Shown here: positions 7,616-17,441 of the stretch, one piece after another
Position numbering within the stretch: the stretch's first letter is position 1
Layout: each line of letters opens with the position of its first letter
Source: Planctomycetota bacterium
GTDB taxonomy: Bacteria; Planctomycetota; Phycisphaerae; UBA1845; PWPN01
Length of the DNA: 64,000 nt
Direction of reading: 5' to 3'
NCBI GenBank assembly: GCA_029550525.1
Contig: JAKPHF010000003.1
Span: 1-64,000, forward strand
The notes under the pieces: model-generated
Databases searched by the model: none
Seen by the model: the letters and a program-made list of their open reading frames with translations, nothing else
Told to the model about the DNA's origin: nothing
Program-made: the position numbers and the translations under genes

Positions 7616-9802
7616 ATGGCATCGCACCAAAGCAGAAAGCAAGCGGGAGTCTGTCGTGGGCATCCCCATCACCGACGGGGTGCGGTGGCCGCGCAAGTCG
7701 CGGTCGGTATGGCCGTGTTGATGGGTTTCTCAGCGCTGGTCATCGATATGGGTATGCTCTACAACACGAGGACGGAACTGCAGCGGGCGGCCGACTCCGC
7801 CGCTTTGTCGGCCGCGTCCAAGCTCAGCGGAGCCGCCTCCTTCGATGTCATCCGCCAGGCCGCACAAGAGGCCGCCAATCGGAACCGAGTCCTCAACGCG
7901 CCCGTCCTGCTCGACGAGTCCGACGTTATTCTCGGGCGGGCGTCACTCCCGGTTTCGGGTGAAAAGTACTCCTTCACTCCGACGCAGGAATTCCCCAACG
8001 CCGTTCGCGTGCGACTGCGACGCACTGCGAACTCGCCGTCCGGGCCGGTGCCCTTGTTCTTCGCCAATATCTTCGGCCGGAGCCGCGCCGACGTGTCGGC
8101 GCATGCTACCGCTCTCCTCACGCCTCGCGACATCGTCTTCGTGCTGGATCTGTCCTCGTCGCACAACGATGATTCGTCGCTGCGGGCGTACAAAAAGACC
8201 GTCATCGACAACGACGAGGTCTGGCGATACCTAAAGGATCCGCTGGGCCCTCGGACCGACGGCTTGGGCTTCACGTCGCAGGTCAACGTGACCAGCAACG
8301 GCGACGGAACCTCCACGGTGACCATCCAATTGACTAGCGACGGGTCCACATCCACGGCCGCTCTGAGCCACGTGACCTTCGGTCTGCCGCCCGGCGCTCA
8401 GGCCATGGCGGCCGCTACCGCCATGAGCAGCGGGGGGTATCCTGTCGAAGTGGGGACCGACCCCACGACGGGCGTGAACGGCCTCAAGTTCGACGAGACC
8501 AGCCTCGGCGAAAACGGGAAGGTCGAGACCGACACGTTCCAATTCACCATTCCCGATGAGTACCTACGCGACATGGTGGTCGGGACCAAAGCCGGTAAGA
8601 AGGTGGACGTTTCCGTTCGTCACAATCTGGCTCCGGGTCCGACATTCGGCAACATGAACACCTGGGGCGATGCGGTGACCGGACCCGGCTGGCAGTTCGC
8701 TTCGGATCCCGGTCTGGTACGGCTGCCCCGCAGCTCCAGTTGGTCGCTCAGTTCGGCGTACGTCAGCCAGACGCTGCAGGCCAATGGTTATCAGCCGTAC
8801 ACCACCGCGGAAATGAGTGCCATCAATTCATCCCAGTACGATGGCACGACCGCCGATTATCGCCGCCGAGTCATGGTCGCGCTCGGTCTTGCTCGTTGGA
8901 AGAGCGGCAAGAAGGGGGGGCAAGCCGGTGGCAACGGAGATAACCGCATTGATGCCAACGAGCTGGAATTGCTTGTTCCTTATCCGAACCAATCCTCCAA
9001 CCCGGTCAGCGGCTCCAAGAAAGTGGGCGGCAGTTGGGAAGCGTACATCGACTACGTGAGCAACTCCAACTCCAGCATGAACCGCTATGACGGGAAGGAG
9101 TACTTCGGCGATCCCGGACTGCGTTACCGCTTCGGCCTGAAGACCTGGATCGACTATCTCCAGGAAATGGAGGAAGGCACGAGCAGTTCGCCCGGCCTCA
9201 ACGGCGCGCCCACGCAGCCCATGGGGGCGGTCGCCGACGCCGTCCAGGCCTGCTTGAACATTATCGACGAGTTGGAGGGTGACGACCTGGTGGGGCTCGC
9301 GTCTTATGGGACCGTGGGATATGGACCGCAGGAAAAACCCAACCACATGAGTTGGCTAGTCGATGATGTATCTGTGTTGCGCGATCGTGTCAGCGTGCTG
9401 CAGGCCGGCATGTGGAGCAGCAACACCAACGTGGCCCAGGGAATCGATCGCGGCGTGGAGGTGTTGTTTGACAGTCCGGCGGCGCGACCGAACGCGGCCA
9501 AGGTCATGGTGCTGCTCACGGACGGGATCGCCAACCAGACGCGCGGGAATCCGACGTCCTCGAACCAGACCCGGGCCGCTCAGGATGCACGGCAGGCCGC
9601 TCTCGATGCTCGCGCCCGCGGTGTCCGGATTCACACCGTGAGCGTTGGCGTGAACGCCCAGACTGAGCTGATGGACGATATCGCTCAGATCGGCGGTGGG
9701 GAGCACAACCACGCGGAGGGCAGCATCGACCAGTACGAACAGGAACTGCGGAGGATCTTCGAGGACCTGGGCAGCAAGCGGCAGGTGGTCCTCATTGAGT
9801 AG
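7616..9802 (+). CDS. tadG: TadG-like pilus-associated protein with von Willebrand A domain
   Basis: This protein of about 728 residues has the TadG N-terminus: a basic region, then a span in AAQVAVGMAVLMGFSALVIDMGMLY. The Flp-pilus TadG motif LQRAADSAALSAA follows. From about residue 165 a von Willebrand A domain begins with the metal-site motif FVLDLSSS. It is interrupted by a long insertion (roughly residues 190-530) before the domain resumes at VLLTDGIANQT and GVRIHTVSVG. TadG proteins are envelope-anchored, and the A domain may bind ligands or surfaces through a metal ion. The G-rich duplication just upstream supplies the ribosome site. Confidence 0.9.
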   Translation: MASHQSRKQAGVCRGHPHHRRGAVAAQVAVGMAVLMGFSALVIDMGMLYNTRTELQRAADSAALSAASKLSGAASFDVIRQAAQEAANRNRVLNAPVLLDESDVILGRASLPVSGEKYSFTPTQEFPNAVRVRLRRTANSPSGPVPLFFANIFGRSRADVSAHATALLTPRDIVFVLDLSSSHNDDSSLRAYKKTVIDNDEVWRYLKDPLGPRTDGLGFTSQVNVTSNGDGTSTVTIQLTSDGSTSTAALSHVTFGLPPGAQAMAAATAMSSGGYPVEVGTDPTTGVNGLKFDETSLGENGKVETDTFQFTIPDEYLRDMVVGTKAGKKVDVSVRHNLAPGPTFGNMNTWGDAVTGPGWQFASDPGLVRLPRSSSWSLSSAYVSQTLQANGYQPYTTAEMSAINSSQYDGTTADYRRRVMVALGLARWKSGKKGGQAGGNGDNRIDANELELLVPYPNQSSNPVSGSKKVGGSWEAYIDYVSNSNSSMNRYDGKEYFGDPGLRYRFGLKTWIDYLQEMEEGTSSSPGLNGAPTQPMGAVADAVQACLNIIDELEGDDLVGLASYGTVGYGPQEKPNHMSWLVDDVSVLRDRVSVLQAGMWSSNTNVAQGIDRGVEVLFDSPAARPNAAKVMVLLTDGIANQTRGNPTSSNQTRAAQDARQAALDARARGVRIHTVSVGVNAQTELMDDIAQIGGGEHNHAEGSIDQYEQELRRIFEDLGSKRQVVLIE

Positions 9803-9954
9803 CTTGGGGGCGCAGATCTGAAGGGGATGCGGGCAGCCCTCATGGCAGGGCAGGATGCGTATCGCCGACGCGTCAGGAAAACGCGACCGGCTCGGGGCGT
9901 CGGGGGCGGTTTTCGCCCGGGCGCCCCGCCCCGGCAGGATTGTGTAGAGACGCC

Positions 9955-11145
9955 ATGAGACGTTCGGTTCGAGTCATTGTGTTTAACGCCGAGGAGGATT
10001 ACGCCGTCACTCTTCGGTCCGAACTGCTGCGCATTGCCGGCGTGCAAATCGTGGCCGAGGTCGATGAGCCCGGCATGATCGAGCAGGCCGTCACCCAGTT
10101 TCCCGCTGAGGTGCTCGTCGCCCACCTCGATCCGGCGCCCGATGTCTGTCTGCCCATCGCGACCAAGATCGCTTCCCAGCATCCCGAACTCGCGGTGTTC
10201 GTGATTTCGGAAAGCACCAACCCCCAGCACATTCTCGCCGCCATGCGGGCGGGCGTCCGCGAGTTCCTCACCAAGCCGCTGGACTCCCAGCTGCTGACCG
10301 AGTCCATCGACAAGGTTCTTTCGCAGGCCACCTCGGCGGTTGAACTTGGCAGTCTCATCTCGGTGATGGGGTCCATCGGCGGGGCGGGAGCCTCCAGCAT
10401 CGCCACCAACCTGGCCGTCGAGCTCGCCTCCATGACCAAGGGCAAGCCGGTCGCGCTGGTCGATCTCGATTTTCGCTACGGGCAGCTGGGGACCATGCTC
10501 GACCTCCAGTCGGACTACACCATCGCCGACCTGTGCGAGACGCCCGAGCAGCTCGACGAGGGCATGATTGATCGCGTGATGGTCAAGCACAGCAGCGGCG
10601 TCCACCTGCTGGCCCGGCCCAACAACTTCGCTCAGGCCGATCAGATCACCGCCGCTCATTGCGCGTCCGTGCTCAGCACGCTCCAGCATTTGTACGAGTA
10701 CGTGATCATCGACGGGCCGACCCGCAACGACAGCGGGGCCTTGTGCGTCCTGGATCTCGCCGATGTGAACCTGCTCGTCCTGCAGTTGCTCGTGACCAGC
10801 GTCCGCAATTTGCACCGCATGCTCGAAGCCCTGCGGGACAACGGTTATAACCTCGATCGCTTCAAGCTCGTGTGCAACCGCGTCGGGCGGGAGTCCTCGC
10901 ACTTGTGTGTGGAACACGTGGAAGCCACGCTGGGAATCAAGGTCTTTCACCAGATTCCCGACGACTGGAAGGCAGTCAGTTCGTGCATCAACATGGGCGT
11001 ACCACTGTCCGAAGGCGCCGCCAAGAGCCGTACCCGTCAGTCGATTCGTGAACTGGCCGAGAAACTCGCCAATCCGCATGAGGGCGATGAACCCGCCGAG
11101 CACAACCGTGGTGGTCTGCTCGGGCGAATCTTCAGTGCGACCTGA
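9955..11145 (+). CDS. cpaE: Pilus assembly ATPase-like protein CpaE/TadZ
   Basis: About 396 residues. Residues 1-120 form a receiver-like domain (VRVIVFNAEEDYAV, LVAHLDPAPD, REFLTKPLDS). The rest is a MinD/ParA-type domain with a deviant P-loop, GSIGGAGASSIATNLA, in which the usual GKT is GAS, as is common in CpaE/TadZ. VALVDLDFRYGQLGTMLDLQ and YVIIDGP are the following switch motifs. TadZ localises the Tad machine, often at the cell pole. The ATG at 9955 has only a weak ribosome site; a TTG 15 bases upstream is possible. The 150 bases before it hold a GC-rich inverted repeat (about 9890-9935). Confidence 0.93.
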   Translation: MRRSVRVIVFNAEEDYAVTLRSELLRIAGVQIVAEVDEPGMIEQAVTQFPAEVLVAHLDPAPDVCLPIATKIASQHPELAVFVISESTNPQHILAAMRAGVREFLTKPLDSQLLTESIDKVLSQATSAVELGSLISVMGSIGGAGASSIATNLAVELASMTKGKPVALVDLDFRYGQLGTMLDLQSDYTIADLCETPEQLDEGMIDRVMVKHSSGVHLLARPNNFAQADQITAAHCASVLSTLQHLYEYVIIDGPTRNDSGALCVLDLADVNLLVLQLLVTSVRNLHRMLEALRDNGYNLDRFKLVCNRVGRESSHLCVEHVEATLGIKVFHQIPDDWKAVSSCINMGVPLSEGAAKSRTRQSIRELAEKLANPHEGDEPAEHNRGGLLGRIFSAT

Positions 11146-11165
11146 TCATCAGGAGATGAGCGTAT

Positions 11166-12638
11166 ATGTTCGGAAGGGTGAAAACGCCACTGCAGCCGAA
11201 GACACTCAGACCGGCCGGCAAGCCGGTGTTGGGTCCGCGCCCGGTCGACGCGCCGGCTCCGTCGGGTGAGGCGGGAGCCGCTGCGGCGTCCGAGACTCCG
11301 GTCGCGCCGGCGAAGGTGCCCACGCCCACCCCGAAGGTGGTCAGCGACGACAAGCTCGAAAAATACTACGCTCTCAAGACCCGCATCCATCGCAAGTTGG
11401 TCGAAAAACTCGACCTGGCCGCTATTTCCGCGGATGACCCCACCATTCGCGACCAGGTGGGTGCGGTGATTCTCGAGCTCACCGAAAAAGAAAACGCCCT
11501 CCTGAATTACAGCGAGCGTCAGCAGCTGGTCAAGGAGGTTCTCGACGAGACCTTCGGGCTCGGACCACTCGAGGTTCTGCTCGCCGACCCCGCGGTCAGC
11601 GACATTCTCATCAACGGGCCCCGCAGCGTGTACGTCGAGCGCAAAGGCAAGCTCGAACTGACCAACGTGCAGTTCCGCGACAACGATCACCTCATGCACG
11701 TGATCGACAAGATCGTCAGCGCGGTCGGCCGCCGGTGCGACGAAGTCAGCCCTATGGTGGACGCCCGCCTGAAGGACGGCTCCCGTGTTAACGCCATCAT
11801 TCCGCCGCTGGCCATCGATGGGCCGAGCATGTCCATTCGCCGGTTTGGCAAGGACCCCATCACCTGGGAGGACTACCTCAACTTCAAGTCCTGTTGCCGG
11901 GAAATGGTGACCTTCCTCGAGGCATGCGTCATCGCTCACCTCAACATCCTGATCATCGGCGGCACGGGCTCGGGTAAGACGACGCTGCTGAACAACATGT
12001 CGTCGTTCATTCCGCCCAGTGATCGCATCGTCACCATCGAGGACGCGGCGGAATTGCGACTCCGTCAGCCTCACGTGGTGCGACTGGAAACGCGGCCGCC
12101 TAACATCGAAGGAAAGGGCCAGATCACCATCCGCGATCTGCTCATCAACGCCCTGCGTATGCGGCCCGACCGCATTGTGGTCGGCGAGTGTCGCGGTGCT
12201 GAAACGCTGGACATGCTCCAGGCCATGAACACCGGCCACAGCGGGTCGCTCACCACGCTCCACGCCAACAGCACTCGCGACACCGTGCAGCGTGTGGAGA
12301 CCATGGTGCTCATGTCGGGATTCGAACTGCCCGTGCGGGCCATCCGCCAGCAGTTCGCCTCGGCCATCGACCTCATCGTCCAGGCTCAGCGTCTCACCGG
12401 CGGGCCGAGAAAGATCGTCAGCATCACCGAAGTGTCGGGCATGGAAGGCGACGTCGTCACCATGCAGGACATCTTCGCCTTCGAGCAACTCGGGATCGAC
12501 TCGAACGGGAAGGCCTATGGGCAGATCGTCGCTACCGGCATCCGGCCCGGGTTCATGGACCGCCTCAAGCAGGCGGGTTGCAACATCGATCCGGGCATGT
12601 TCGAACGACAAGTCCTTCTCCGCGACAAGGACGACTGA
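11166..12638 (+). CDS. cpaF: Pilus assembly secretion ATPase CpaF/TadA
   Basis: This 490-residue type II/IV secretion ATPase drives Flp pilus assembly at the inner membrane. The N-terminal 70 residues are Pro/Ala-rich. The CpaF N-domain follows ([17 protein letters not shown] and [11 protein letters not shown]). The P-loop [12 protein letters not shown] is at about residues 265-276, the Asp box in [12 protein letters not shown], the Walker B in [12 protein letters not shown] and the His box in [13 protein letters not shown]. The frame starts 20 bases after cpaE, so the two are co-transcribed. Confidence 0.97.
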   Translation: MFGRVKTPLQPKTLRPAGKPVLGPRPVDAPAPSGEAGAAAASETPVAPAKVPTPTPKVVSDDKLEKYYALKTRIHRKLVEKLDLAAISADDPTIRDQVGAVILELTEKENALLNYSERQQLVKEVLDETFGLGPLEVLLADPAVSDILINGPRSVYVERKGKLELTNVQFRDNDHLMHVIDKIVSAVGRRCDEVSPMVDARLKDGSRVNAIIPPLAIDGPSMSIRRFGKDPITWEDYLNFKSCCREMVTFLEACVIAHLNILIIGGTGSGKTTLLNNMSSFIPPSDRIVTIEDAAELRLRQPHVVRLETRPPNIEGKGQITIRDLLINALRMRPDRIVVGECRGAETLDMLQAMNTGHSGSLTTLHANSTRDTVQRVETMVLMSGFELPVRAIRQQFASAIDLIVQAQRLTGGPRKIVSITEVSGMEGDVVTMQDIFAFEQLGIDSNGKAYGQIVATGIRPGFMDRLKQAGCNIDPGMFERQVLLRDKDD

Positions 12639-12761
12639 CGTACGTGCATGCGCGACGATGGAGGATGGGCACAGATAAACGTAAACGGCTGAGCGACGAG
12701 GCTTGGCCGCCACCCCGAAGGGAAGCAGGTTGGGGGTCAGGACGAGGAGTATGGTGCGGTT

Positions 12762-13745
12762 ATGAAATCAATGTCGAGCCTTTTGTTTTTGTTGCTCCCG
12801 CTGATGGGCTCGGTGCTGGTCGTGTACGGCATCTTCCAGGCCGTCCTCGACCTGCGCACGAGCAAGAGCCGCAAAATCATCGATCGTCTGAAGGAAGGCG
12901 GCCAGTCGCAGCATGATCGCAAGCTCAAGGAGTCGATCCTCCGTCGGCGGGCGAGCGAGTTGCAGGGGGGGGCTCTCGAAGGTCTGCTCTCCCGCCTTCA
13001 GGTCGTCTCCAAGCTCCAGCGAGTGCTCGATCAGGCGGACGTCAGCTGGTCCGCATCCCGGCTGCTGATCAACCTGAGCCTGGCTTCGCTTGGCGTCACC
13101 GCCCTCATGCTGTTCCTCCAGATGAGCGCCATCAGCAGCCTCGCCGCGGGAGCCAGCGTGCTCATGCTGCCCATCTGGTACCTCCTGCACCGCCGAAAGA
13201 GGCGCATCCGTCGCATCATGCTCCAGTTGCCGGACGTGTTCGATCTCATGGGCCAGGCTCTCAAGGCCGGACACTCGCTCGCCAGCGCCATCCAGTTGGT
13301 GAGCGAACAGTTGCCCGAGCCTATCTCCAAGGAGTTCGCCCAGGTCTTCCACGAGCAGAACCTCGGCATCAAGATCGAAGAGGCGCTCCTCAACATGGCC
13401 AACCGCGTGGACCAGATGGACGTGCGCTTCTTCGTGACGGCCGTGCTCATCCAGCGGCAGACCGGTGGTGACCTGGCCGAAGTGCTCGAGAAGATCGGGA
13501 AGGTCATCCGGGAACGCATCCAGCTGTTCGGCATGGTCCAGGCCCTCACCGCCGAAGGCCGCCTCTCCGGCTGGGTGCTGCTCATCCTGCCCGTGCTGGT
13601 GTTCTTCACCTCGTTGGCTATCAATCCCGATTACGCCCGGGTGCTTTTGGATACCGGGCCCGGTCGGATCATGTTGGGGTCGGCCATCGCCATGGACCTG
13701 ATGGGACTGGCCATGATCAAGAAAATCGTCAACATCAAGGTGTAA
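12762..13745 (+). CDS. tadB: Tad pilus inner-membrane platform protein TadB
   Basis: This 327-residue GspF-domain membrane protein has spans near residues 6-28, 100-145 and at the C-terminus. The T2SSF domain reads LPDVFDLMGQALKAGHSLASAI, followed by FFVTAVLIQRQTGGDLAEVLEKIG, the TadB hallmark. With TadC it forms the platform on which CpaF acts. GAGGAG lies 12 bases before the ATG; an ATG four codons later is possible. Its stop codon shares one base with the tadC start (TAATG), indicating translational coupling. Confidence 0.95.
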   Translation: MKSMSSLLFLLLPLMGSVLVVYGIFQAVLDLRTSKSRKIIDRLKEGGQSQHDRKLKESILRRRASELQGGALEGLLSRLQVVSKLQRVLDQADVSWSASRLLINLSLASLGVTALMLFLQMSAISSLAAGASVLMLPIWYLLHRRKRRIRRIMLQLPDVFDLMGQALKAGHSLASAIQLVSEQLPEPISKEFAQVFHEQNLGIKIEEALLNMANRVDQMDVRFFVTAVLIQRQTGGDLAEVLEKIGKVIRERIQLFGMVQALTAEGRLSGWVLLILPVLVFFTSLAINPDYARVLLDTGPGRIMLGSAIAMDLMGLAMIKKIVNIKV

Positions 13746-14701
13746 TGATGAACGAGATGATTCTGCTTGGCATTCTGGTGGCCGTGAGCATCGGGTTGAT
13801 CGTCTACTCCCTCATGCCCGGCCGGGACGACGAACGCAAGCAGGTGCTGCGCCGCATGAGCGGGCAGCGGCGCGACGGCGAGCAGCCCTTGGTTACCCGC
13901 ACGGTGGCGCCTCCTTCCGCCGCTCGGCAGGTGTTGGACAAGGTCGCGCCCTATGCCATCAAGCCGGTCATGCCCAAGAGCGACGAGGAGATGTCCACGC
14001 TCCGCGAAAAGCTCGCCCAGGCCGGCTTCCGACACGAGTCGGCGTGCAAGTACTTCCTCGCCAGCAAGACCATTACCGGCATCGGCCTCGCGCTCGTCGC
14101 CGTCCTCATCAGTCTGGCTCGCGGAGCCGACGCCCAGACCGTGTTCAGCATGGCCGCCTTCCTCGGCGGGCTGGGGTTCATGTTCCCCAACGTCTGGCTC
14201 TGGCTGGCCCGCAAGCAGCGAGCGGAGAAGATCAAGAATGGCCTGCCCGACTCGCTCGACCTCCTGGTGGTGTCGGTCGAATCCGGCCTGGCTCTCGACG
14301 CCGGCCTCATGCGGGTGGGCGACGAAATGGCCCACGTTCATCCCGAACTGAGCGAGGAGTTGCAGATCGCCACGCTTGAAACGCAGATGGGTGTGCCGCG
14401 GTCGGAGGCCCTCGAACACATGGCTCGCCGCAGCGGCGTCGAGGAAATGCGATCGCTCGTGGCCGTCATCTCGCAGGCCGAGAAGTTCGGTACCAGCGTC
14501 GCCAAGGCTCTGCGGACGCAGGCTGACACGCTGCGCACCAAGCGCCGGCTGGCTGCCGAGGAGCGGGCGCAGAAGACCACCGTCAAGCTCATGCTTCCGC
14601 TGGTCCTGTTCATCTTCCCGTCGATCTTCGTGGTGCTGGTCGGCCCGGCCGGCCTCCGCATCGCCGAGACCCTGGGACGGGGAGGGCCGCTGAGTAAGTA
14701 G
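13745..14701 (+). CDS. tadC: Tad pilus inner-membrane platform protein TadC
   Basis: The 318-residue second GspF-domain protein has an N-terminal span, two central spans (ITGIGLALVAVLISLARG, VFSMAAFLGGLGFMFPNVWLW) and a C-terminal span. The family motif is GLPDSLDLLVVSVESGLALDAGL. It overlaps tadB by one base and is the last recognisable pilus gene on this strand; a second ATG follows at 13748. No intrinsic terminator follows, only heptamer repeats. No TadD-like TPR gene or tight-adherence regulator is seen next to it. Confidence 0.94.
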   Translation: MMNEMILLGILVAVSIGLIVYSLMPGRDDERKQVLRRMSGQRRDGEQPLVTRTVAPPSAARQVLDKVAPYAIKPVMPKSDEEMSTLREKLAQAGFRHESACKYFLASKTITGIGLALVAVLISLARGADAQTVFSMAAFLGGLGFMFPNVWLWLARKQRAEKIKNGLPDSLDLLVVSVESGLALDAGLMRVGDEMAHVHPELSEELQIATLETQMGVPRSEALEHMARRSGVEEMRSLVAVISQAEKFGTSVAKALRTQADTLRTKRRLAAEERAQKTTVKLMLPLVLFIFPSIFVVLVGPAGLRIAETLGRGGPLSK

Positions 14702-14702
14702 C

Positions 14703-14853
14703 TTTGAGCATGAGCCATGAGCGGTGGGCCAGAAGACAGGAGCCAGGAGACAGCAGACAGGAGACAGAATAAACGAAACCGGGGCAGGCGACGCGCCTGC
14801 CCCAGGTTCTATATTCGGCTCATAGCTCAAAGCTCACAGCTGATAGCTGACAG
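14703..14853. repeat. Two degenerate heptamer arrays between tadC and dapA
   Basis: Behind tadC are GAGC-type units (14705-14730) and a block of ACAGGAG/AGACAGC units (about 14731-14770). In front of the dapA stop codon on the other strand lies an AGCTCAN block (about 14814-14853). The two outer blocks each read as GAGC-rich in the sense of the gene they follow. Confidence 0.65.
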
Positions 14854-15723
14854 CTATATTCCGTATTCCTTCAGCGCTGCTTCCAGTTTCTCGCGATTGG
14901 CCGGCGCCATTTTGCACAGCGGAAGGCGGAACTCCTCGGCCAGCATGCCTCGCATGGCCATGGCCGTCTTGATCGGGATCGGGTTCACTTCGATGCTCAG
15001 CAGGCCCTTGGCCAGCTTGAACATCTTGTGATGCCAGGTGCGGGCGGTGGCCCAGTCGCCCTTCAACGCGGCATCGGTCATGGCTTTGACGTCCTTGGGC
15101 ACGATGTTCGCCAGGACACTGATTACGCCGATCGCTCCGATGGACATCAGCGGCAGCGTCATCGAGTCGTCGCCGCTGTAGACGGCAATGTCGCTGCGGC
15201 CCATCAACTCGCTCGCTCCGTCCATCGAACCGGTGGCATGCTTAACGCCCACGATGTTCGGGCAGTCCTGCCGCAGCCGGCAGATGGTGTCCACGCTCAT
15301 CTCGACGCCGCAACGTCCCGGAATGTTGTACAGCACGTGGGGGAAGTCCACCGCATCGGCGATCGTTTTGAAATGCTGGTACAGCCCCTCCTGCGTGGGC
15401 TTGTTGTAGTAGGGCACCACCAGCAACGAGCCGTCCGCGCCGTTCTTGCGGGCGTTGCGCGTCATCGCCAGCGCTTCGGCCGTGCTGTTCGAGCCCGTGC
15501 CCGCCAGTACCGGGATCCGCCCTTTGGCCCGCTTGACCACCGCCGCGACCACCGCGTCGTTCTCCGCGTGCGTGAGCGTGGGGCTCTCGCCCGTCGTCCC
15601 GCACGGCACGAGCACGTCCGTGCCCGCCTCCACGTGCAGGTCCACCAGTGCGTCCAGCGTTTTCCAGTCCACCTCGCCGTCCCGGAAGGGGGTGACCAGC
15701 GCTACCATGCTGCCTTTGAACAC
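14854..15723 (-). CDS. dapA: 4-hydroxy-tetrahydrodipicolinate synthase
   Basis: The 289-residue enzyme condenses pyruvate and aspartate semialdehyde in lysine and diaminopimelate synthesis, supplying peptidoglycan and lysine. DapA motifs are complete: MVALVTPF, CGTTGESPTL (hydroxyl relay threonines), LLVVPYYNKPTQ with the catalytic tyrosine, YNIPGRCGVEMS, and GVKHATG with the Schiff-base lysine. The GTG at 15723 is chosen because it aligns with the family N-terminus (VFKGSMVALVTPF) and has GGAG upstream. A -10 element lies inside the longer upstream frame, arguing against it. The stop codon abuts a heptamer array. Confidence 0.96.
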   Translation of the reverse strand: MFKGSMVALVTPFRDGEVDWKTLDALVDLHVEAGTDVLVPCGTTGESPTLTHAENDAVVAAVVKRAKGRIPVLAGTGSNSTAEALAMTRNARKNGADGSLLVVPYYNKPTQEGLYQHFKTIADAVDFPHVLYNIPGRCGVEMSVDTICRLRQDCPNIVGVKHATGSMDGASELMGRSDIAVYSGDDSMTLPLMSIGAIGVISVLANIVPKDVKAMTDAALKGDWATARTWHHKMFKLAKGLLSIEVNPIPIKTAMAMRGMLAEEFRLPLCKMAPANREKLEAALKEYGI

Positions 15724-15775
15724 CGTCGATCTCCGTTCCTTCTGATGCCTTTGCGCGGCGCCCGCGCTGAACCGG

Positions 15776-15805
15776 CCCCATAATGGGGCAGAACACCTCA
15801 TCATA
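15776..15805 (-). promoter_or_regulatory. Candidate dapA -10 element and 5' hairpin
   Basis: TATGAT on the minus strand (15800-15805) predicts a start near 15793. The first bases of the mRNA then contain the perfect inverted repeat GCCCCATTATGGGGC (15776-15790). The -35 is weak. The hairpin could protect the 5' end or act in regulation. Confidence 0.4.
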
Positions 15806-15940
15806 CTCCCCTCTCTATGCGTCCGCCAGAAGGTCGCACAACGGCGGGATGGCCGCCAATCCACCGAGAGACCGCAAGACTGCCGGGATGGCGGCGAACT
15901 CGCGGGTGGACCGGGGGAGCGAAAGGCAGGGCAGTCGGTC

Positions 15941-15986
15941 AGCGCAAGAAAAGAAGCCCTCGGCCGCTGCTACGGCCGAAGGCTTC
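15941..15986 (-). terminator. Terminator of the PEP-CTERM-like gene
   Basis: In the minus-strand sense a 14-bp stem with one mismatch (15973-15986 with 15953-15966) closes a six-base loop. It is followed by TTTTCTT. It lies about 30 bases past the stop codon of the gene ending at 16018. Confidence 0.8.
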
Positions 15987-16017
15987 CGGGAGAGCTCAGT
16001 CTGCTGCCGTCTGATAC

Positions 16018-16668
16018 TTACCGGCGCCGGCGCAGCAGGGGCAGACCGGCCACGAGCAGCAACGCCGCTGCCGGTTCGGGCACCAGAACCACGTCGTCCA
16101 CCCGGATGTTGCCGGCATTCAGCTGGTCGTTCTGGCCGAACTTGAAGGCGATGGTCACAAATCCGGTCGGCGAAGTGATCGTTCCCGTGACCAGTTCCCA
16201 ATCCTGATTGGGCGTCGGGAGGAACCCACCCGGCACGCCGTCCTTGCCGCCCCAGCTGTCCCGCTTCCAGACCAGGTAGGGATCGGAGTTGTTGTCGATC
16301 TGCGTCGCATCATCGGTGACCGCGAACGGGTAGAGCAGCACTTCGGCCCAATTAACCGGATACGAAGCGCCGGGAGCCTTCACCCACGCACTGAGCGTCA
16401 GCGGCGTGTTCGCGGGGACCGCCACCACTTGCTTGACGCCGAGGCTGCCGTTGGGCGTCGTGCGGATCCGCAGGCCGTACGAGCCGCTGTGGACGCTGGC
16501 CGCCGTATCCTCGACTCTGACCTCGCCCGAGCCCCAGCCGATCGGGCCCCATTGCGTCCACCCCTCCAGCGTCCCGGCCTCAAAGTCCCCGTTCGTGACG
16601 TAGTTGGCCAGGCTCATCGGTGCAGCCAGGCCAACACACAGCACCGCAATCGTCGTGAGCTTCTTCAT
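16018..16668 (-). CDS. Secreted PEP-CTERM-like protein with carbohydrate-binding-type domain
   Basis: This 216-residue protein has a signal peptide (MKKLTTIAVLCVGLAAPMSLA). A jelly-roll-like domain opens NYVTNGDFEAGTLEGW and closes GNIRVDDVVLVPEP, the layout of CBM4/9-type or PEP-CTERM-associated domains. The C-terminus is VPEP, a hydrophobic helix and RRRR, which is the PEP-CTERM sorting tag. It is probably exported and cut by an exosortase, as in biofilm-matrix proteins of planctomycetes. AGGAG precedes the ATG at 16668 by 7 bases, deciding the start. The ligand is unknown. No exosortase gene is seen in the window. Confidence 0.85.
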   Translation of the reverse strand: MKKLTTIAVLCVGLAAPMSLANYVTNGDFEAGTLEGWTQWGPIGWGSGEVRVEDTAASVHSGSYGLRIRTTPNGSLGVKQVVAVPANTPLTLSAWVKAPGASYPVNWAEVLLYPFAVTDDATQIDNNSDPYLVWKRDSWGGKDGVPGGFLPTPNQDWELVTGTITSPTGFVTIAFKFGQNDQLNAGNIRVDDVVLVPEPAAALLLVAGLPLLRRRR

Positions 16669-17441
16669 ACGTTTTCTCCTCCGGTTTCTTTCTGGCGCGG
16701 CATCCGGACCCGCGGAAGTGAGATTCCGCACCGAATGAACGTACGCCAAGGCGTAACCGCCGCCCTCCTCCGGGCGCGCAGTAGAAGCGGCCCCCCTGAA
16801 TCCAAATTCTGCGTGTGCCGAATGCGAAAAGATTCTGCCTCGACGTGCGCGGCAGACTCCCTCCCACGCTGCAGGCATGCAACCGCATGGCAGCTTGTTC
16901 GACTTTACCCGCGCGCTTGACAAAAAACAATCAAAAAATCCAATCTAAACGCATTTAATTCGTTTCGCCGGACCCACGCCAACCCCAGCCCGCGCTATGG
17001 TGCTGCGGAAGAAAAACGCCCCTGGTGCTACCGCCAGGGCCGTTCTTCCGCACTGTCGTGACTCCATTGGCCCTTTCTCTTTCCCTCTACGCTGGGGTGA
17101 ACCACCGCCCGTCAGGCCCGACGATCCGCAGATCCCTCGTTGTCTTCCGCTCAAGCCTCGGATTTCGGGTGTAAAGCCGAAACCTCGGTTGATGTGCATC
17201 ACCGCGTTTTGTCGCCTCAACCTCTCATCTTCGGAAAGACCGGTTCGCCGTGTCTCGAGCAAGGCGTGTGAAGACCGGAAAAGGAGCACGCGAAGGACAT
17301 CGATCGTGTCGTCCCATTCGTTCAGCGCGAAATTCGAATCTTTGATGAAAGCTGCGATATCCGCTCCCTTTTCCTTCCTGAAGTGAACCAGGGTTAGATG
17401 ATCGGCGGCGTCGGCATGGGCGCCGGCGAACAGCGTTGCGC
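16669..17441. other. Gene-poor region with hairpins, no convincing gene
   Basis: No reading frame here has a ribosome site or a family match. It contains an AT-rich stretch around 16917-16965. Further on there is a large inverted repeat at 17004-17052 and a smaller stem TTTCGG/CCGAAA near 17163-17185. A structured RNA is possible but I do not recognise RNase P, tmRNA, SRP RNA or 6S RNA. Confidence 0.4.
17004..17052. repeat. 49-base inverted repeat
   Basis: TGCGGAAGAA (17004-17013) pairs with TTCTTCCGCA (17043-17052) and the interior CCCTGG pairs with CCAGGG. On the minus strand the inner stem is followed by GCGTTTTTC, so it could act as a minus-strand terminator. Confidence 0.6.

Noticed and set aside
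16917..16950. TTGACA followed by an AT-rich stretch on the plus strand
   Set aside because: No fitting -10 lies at 16 to 18 bases and no plus-strand gene follows for more than 2 kb.
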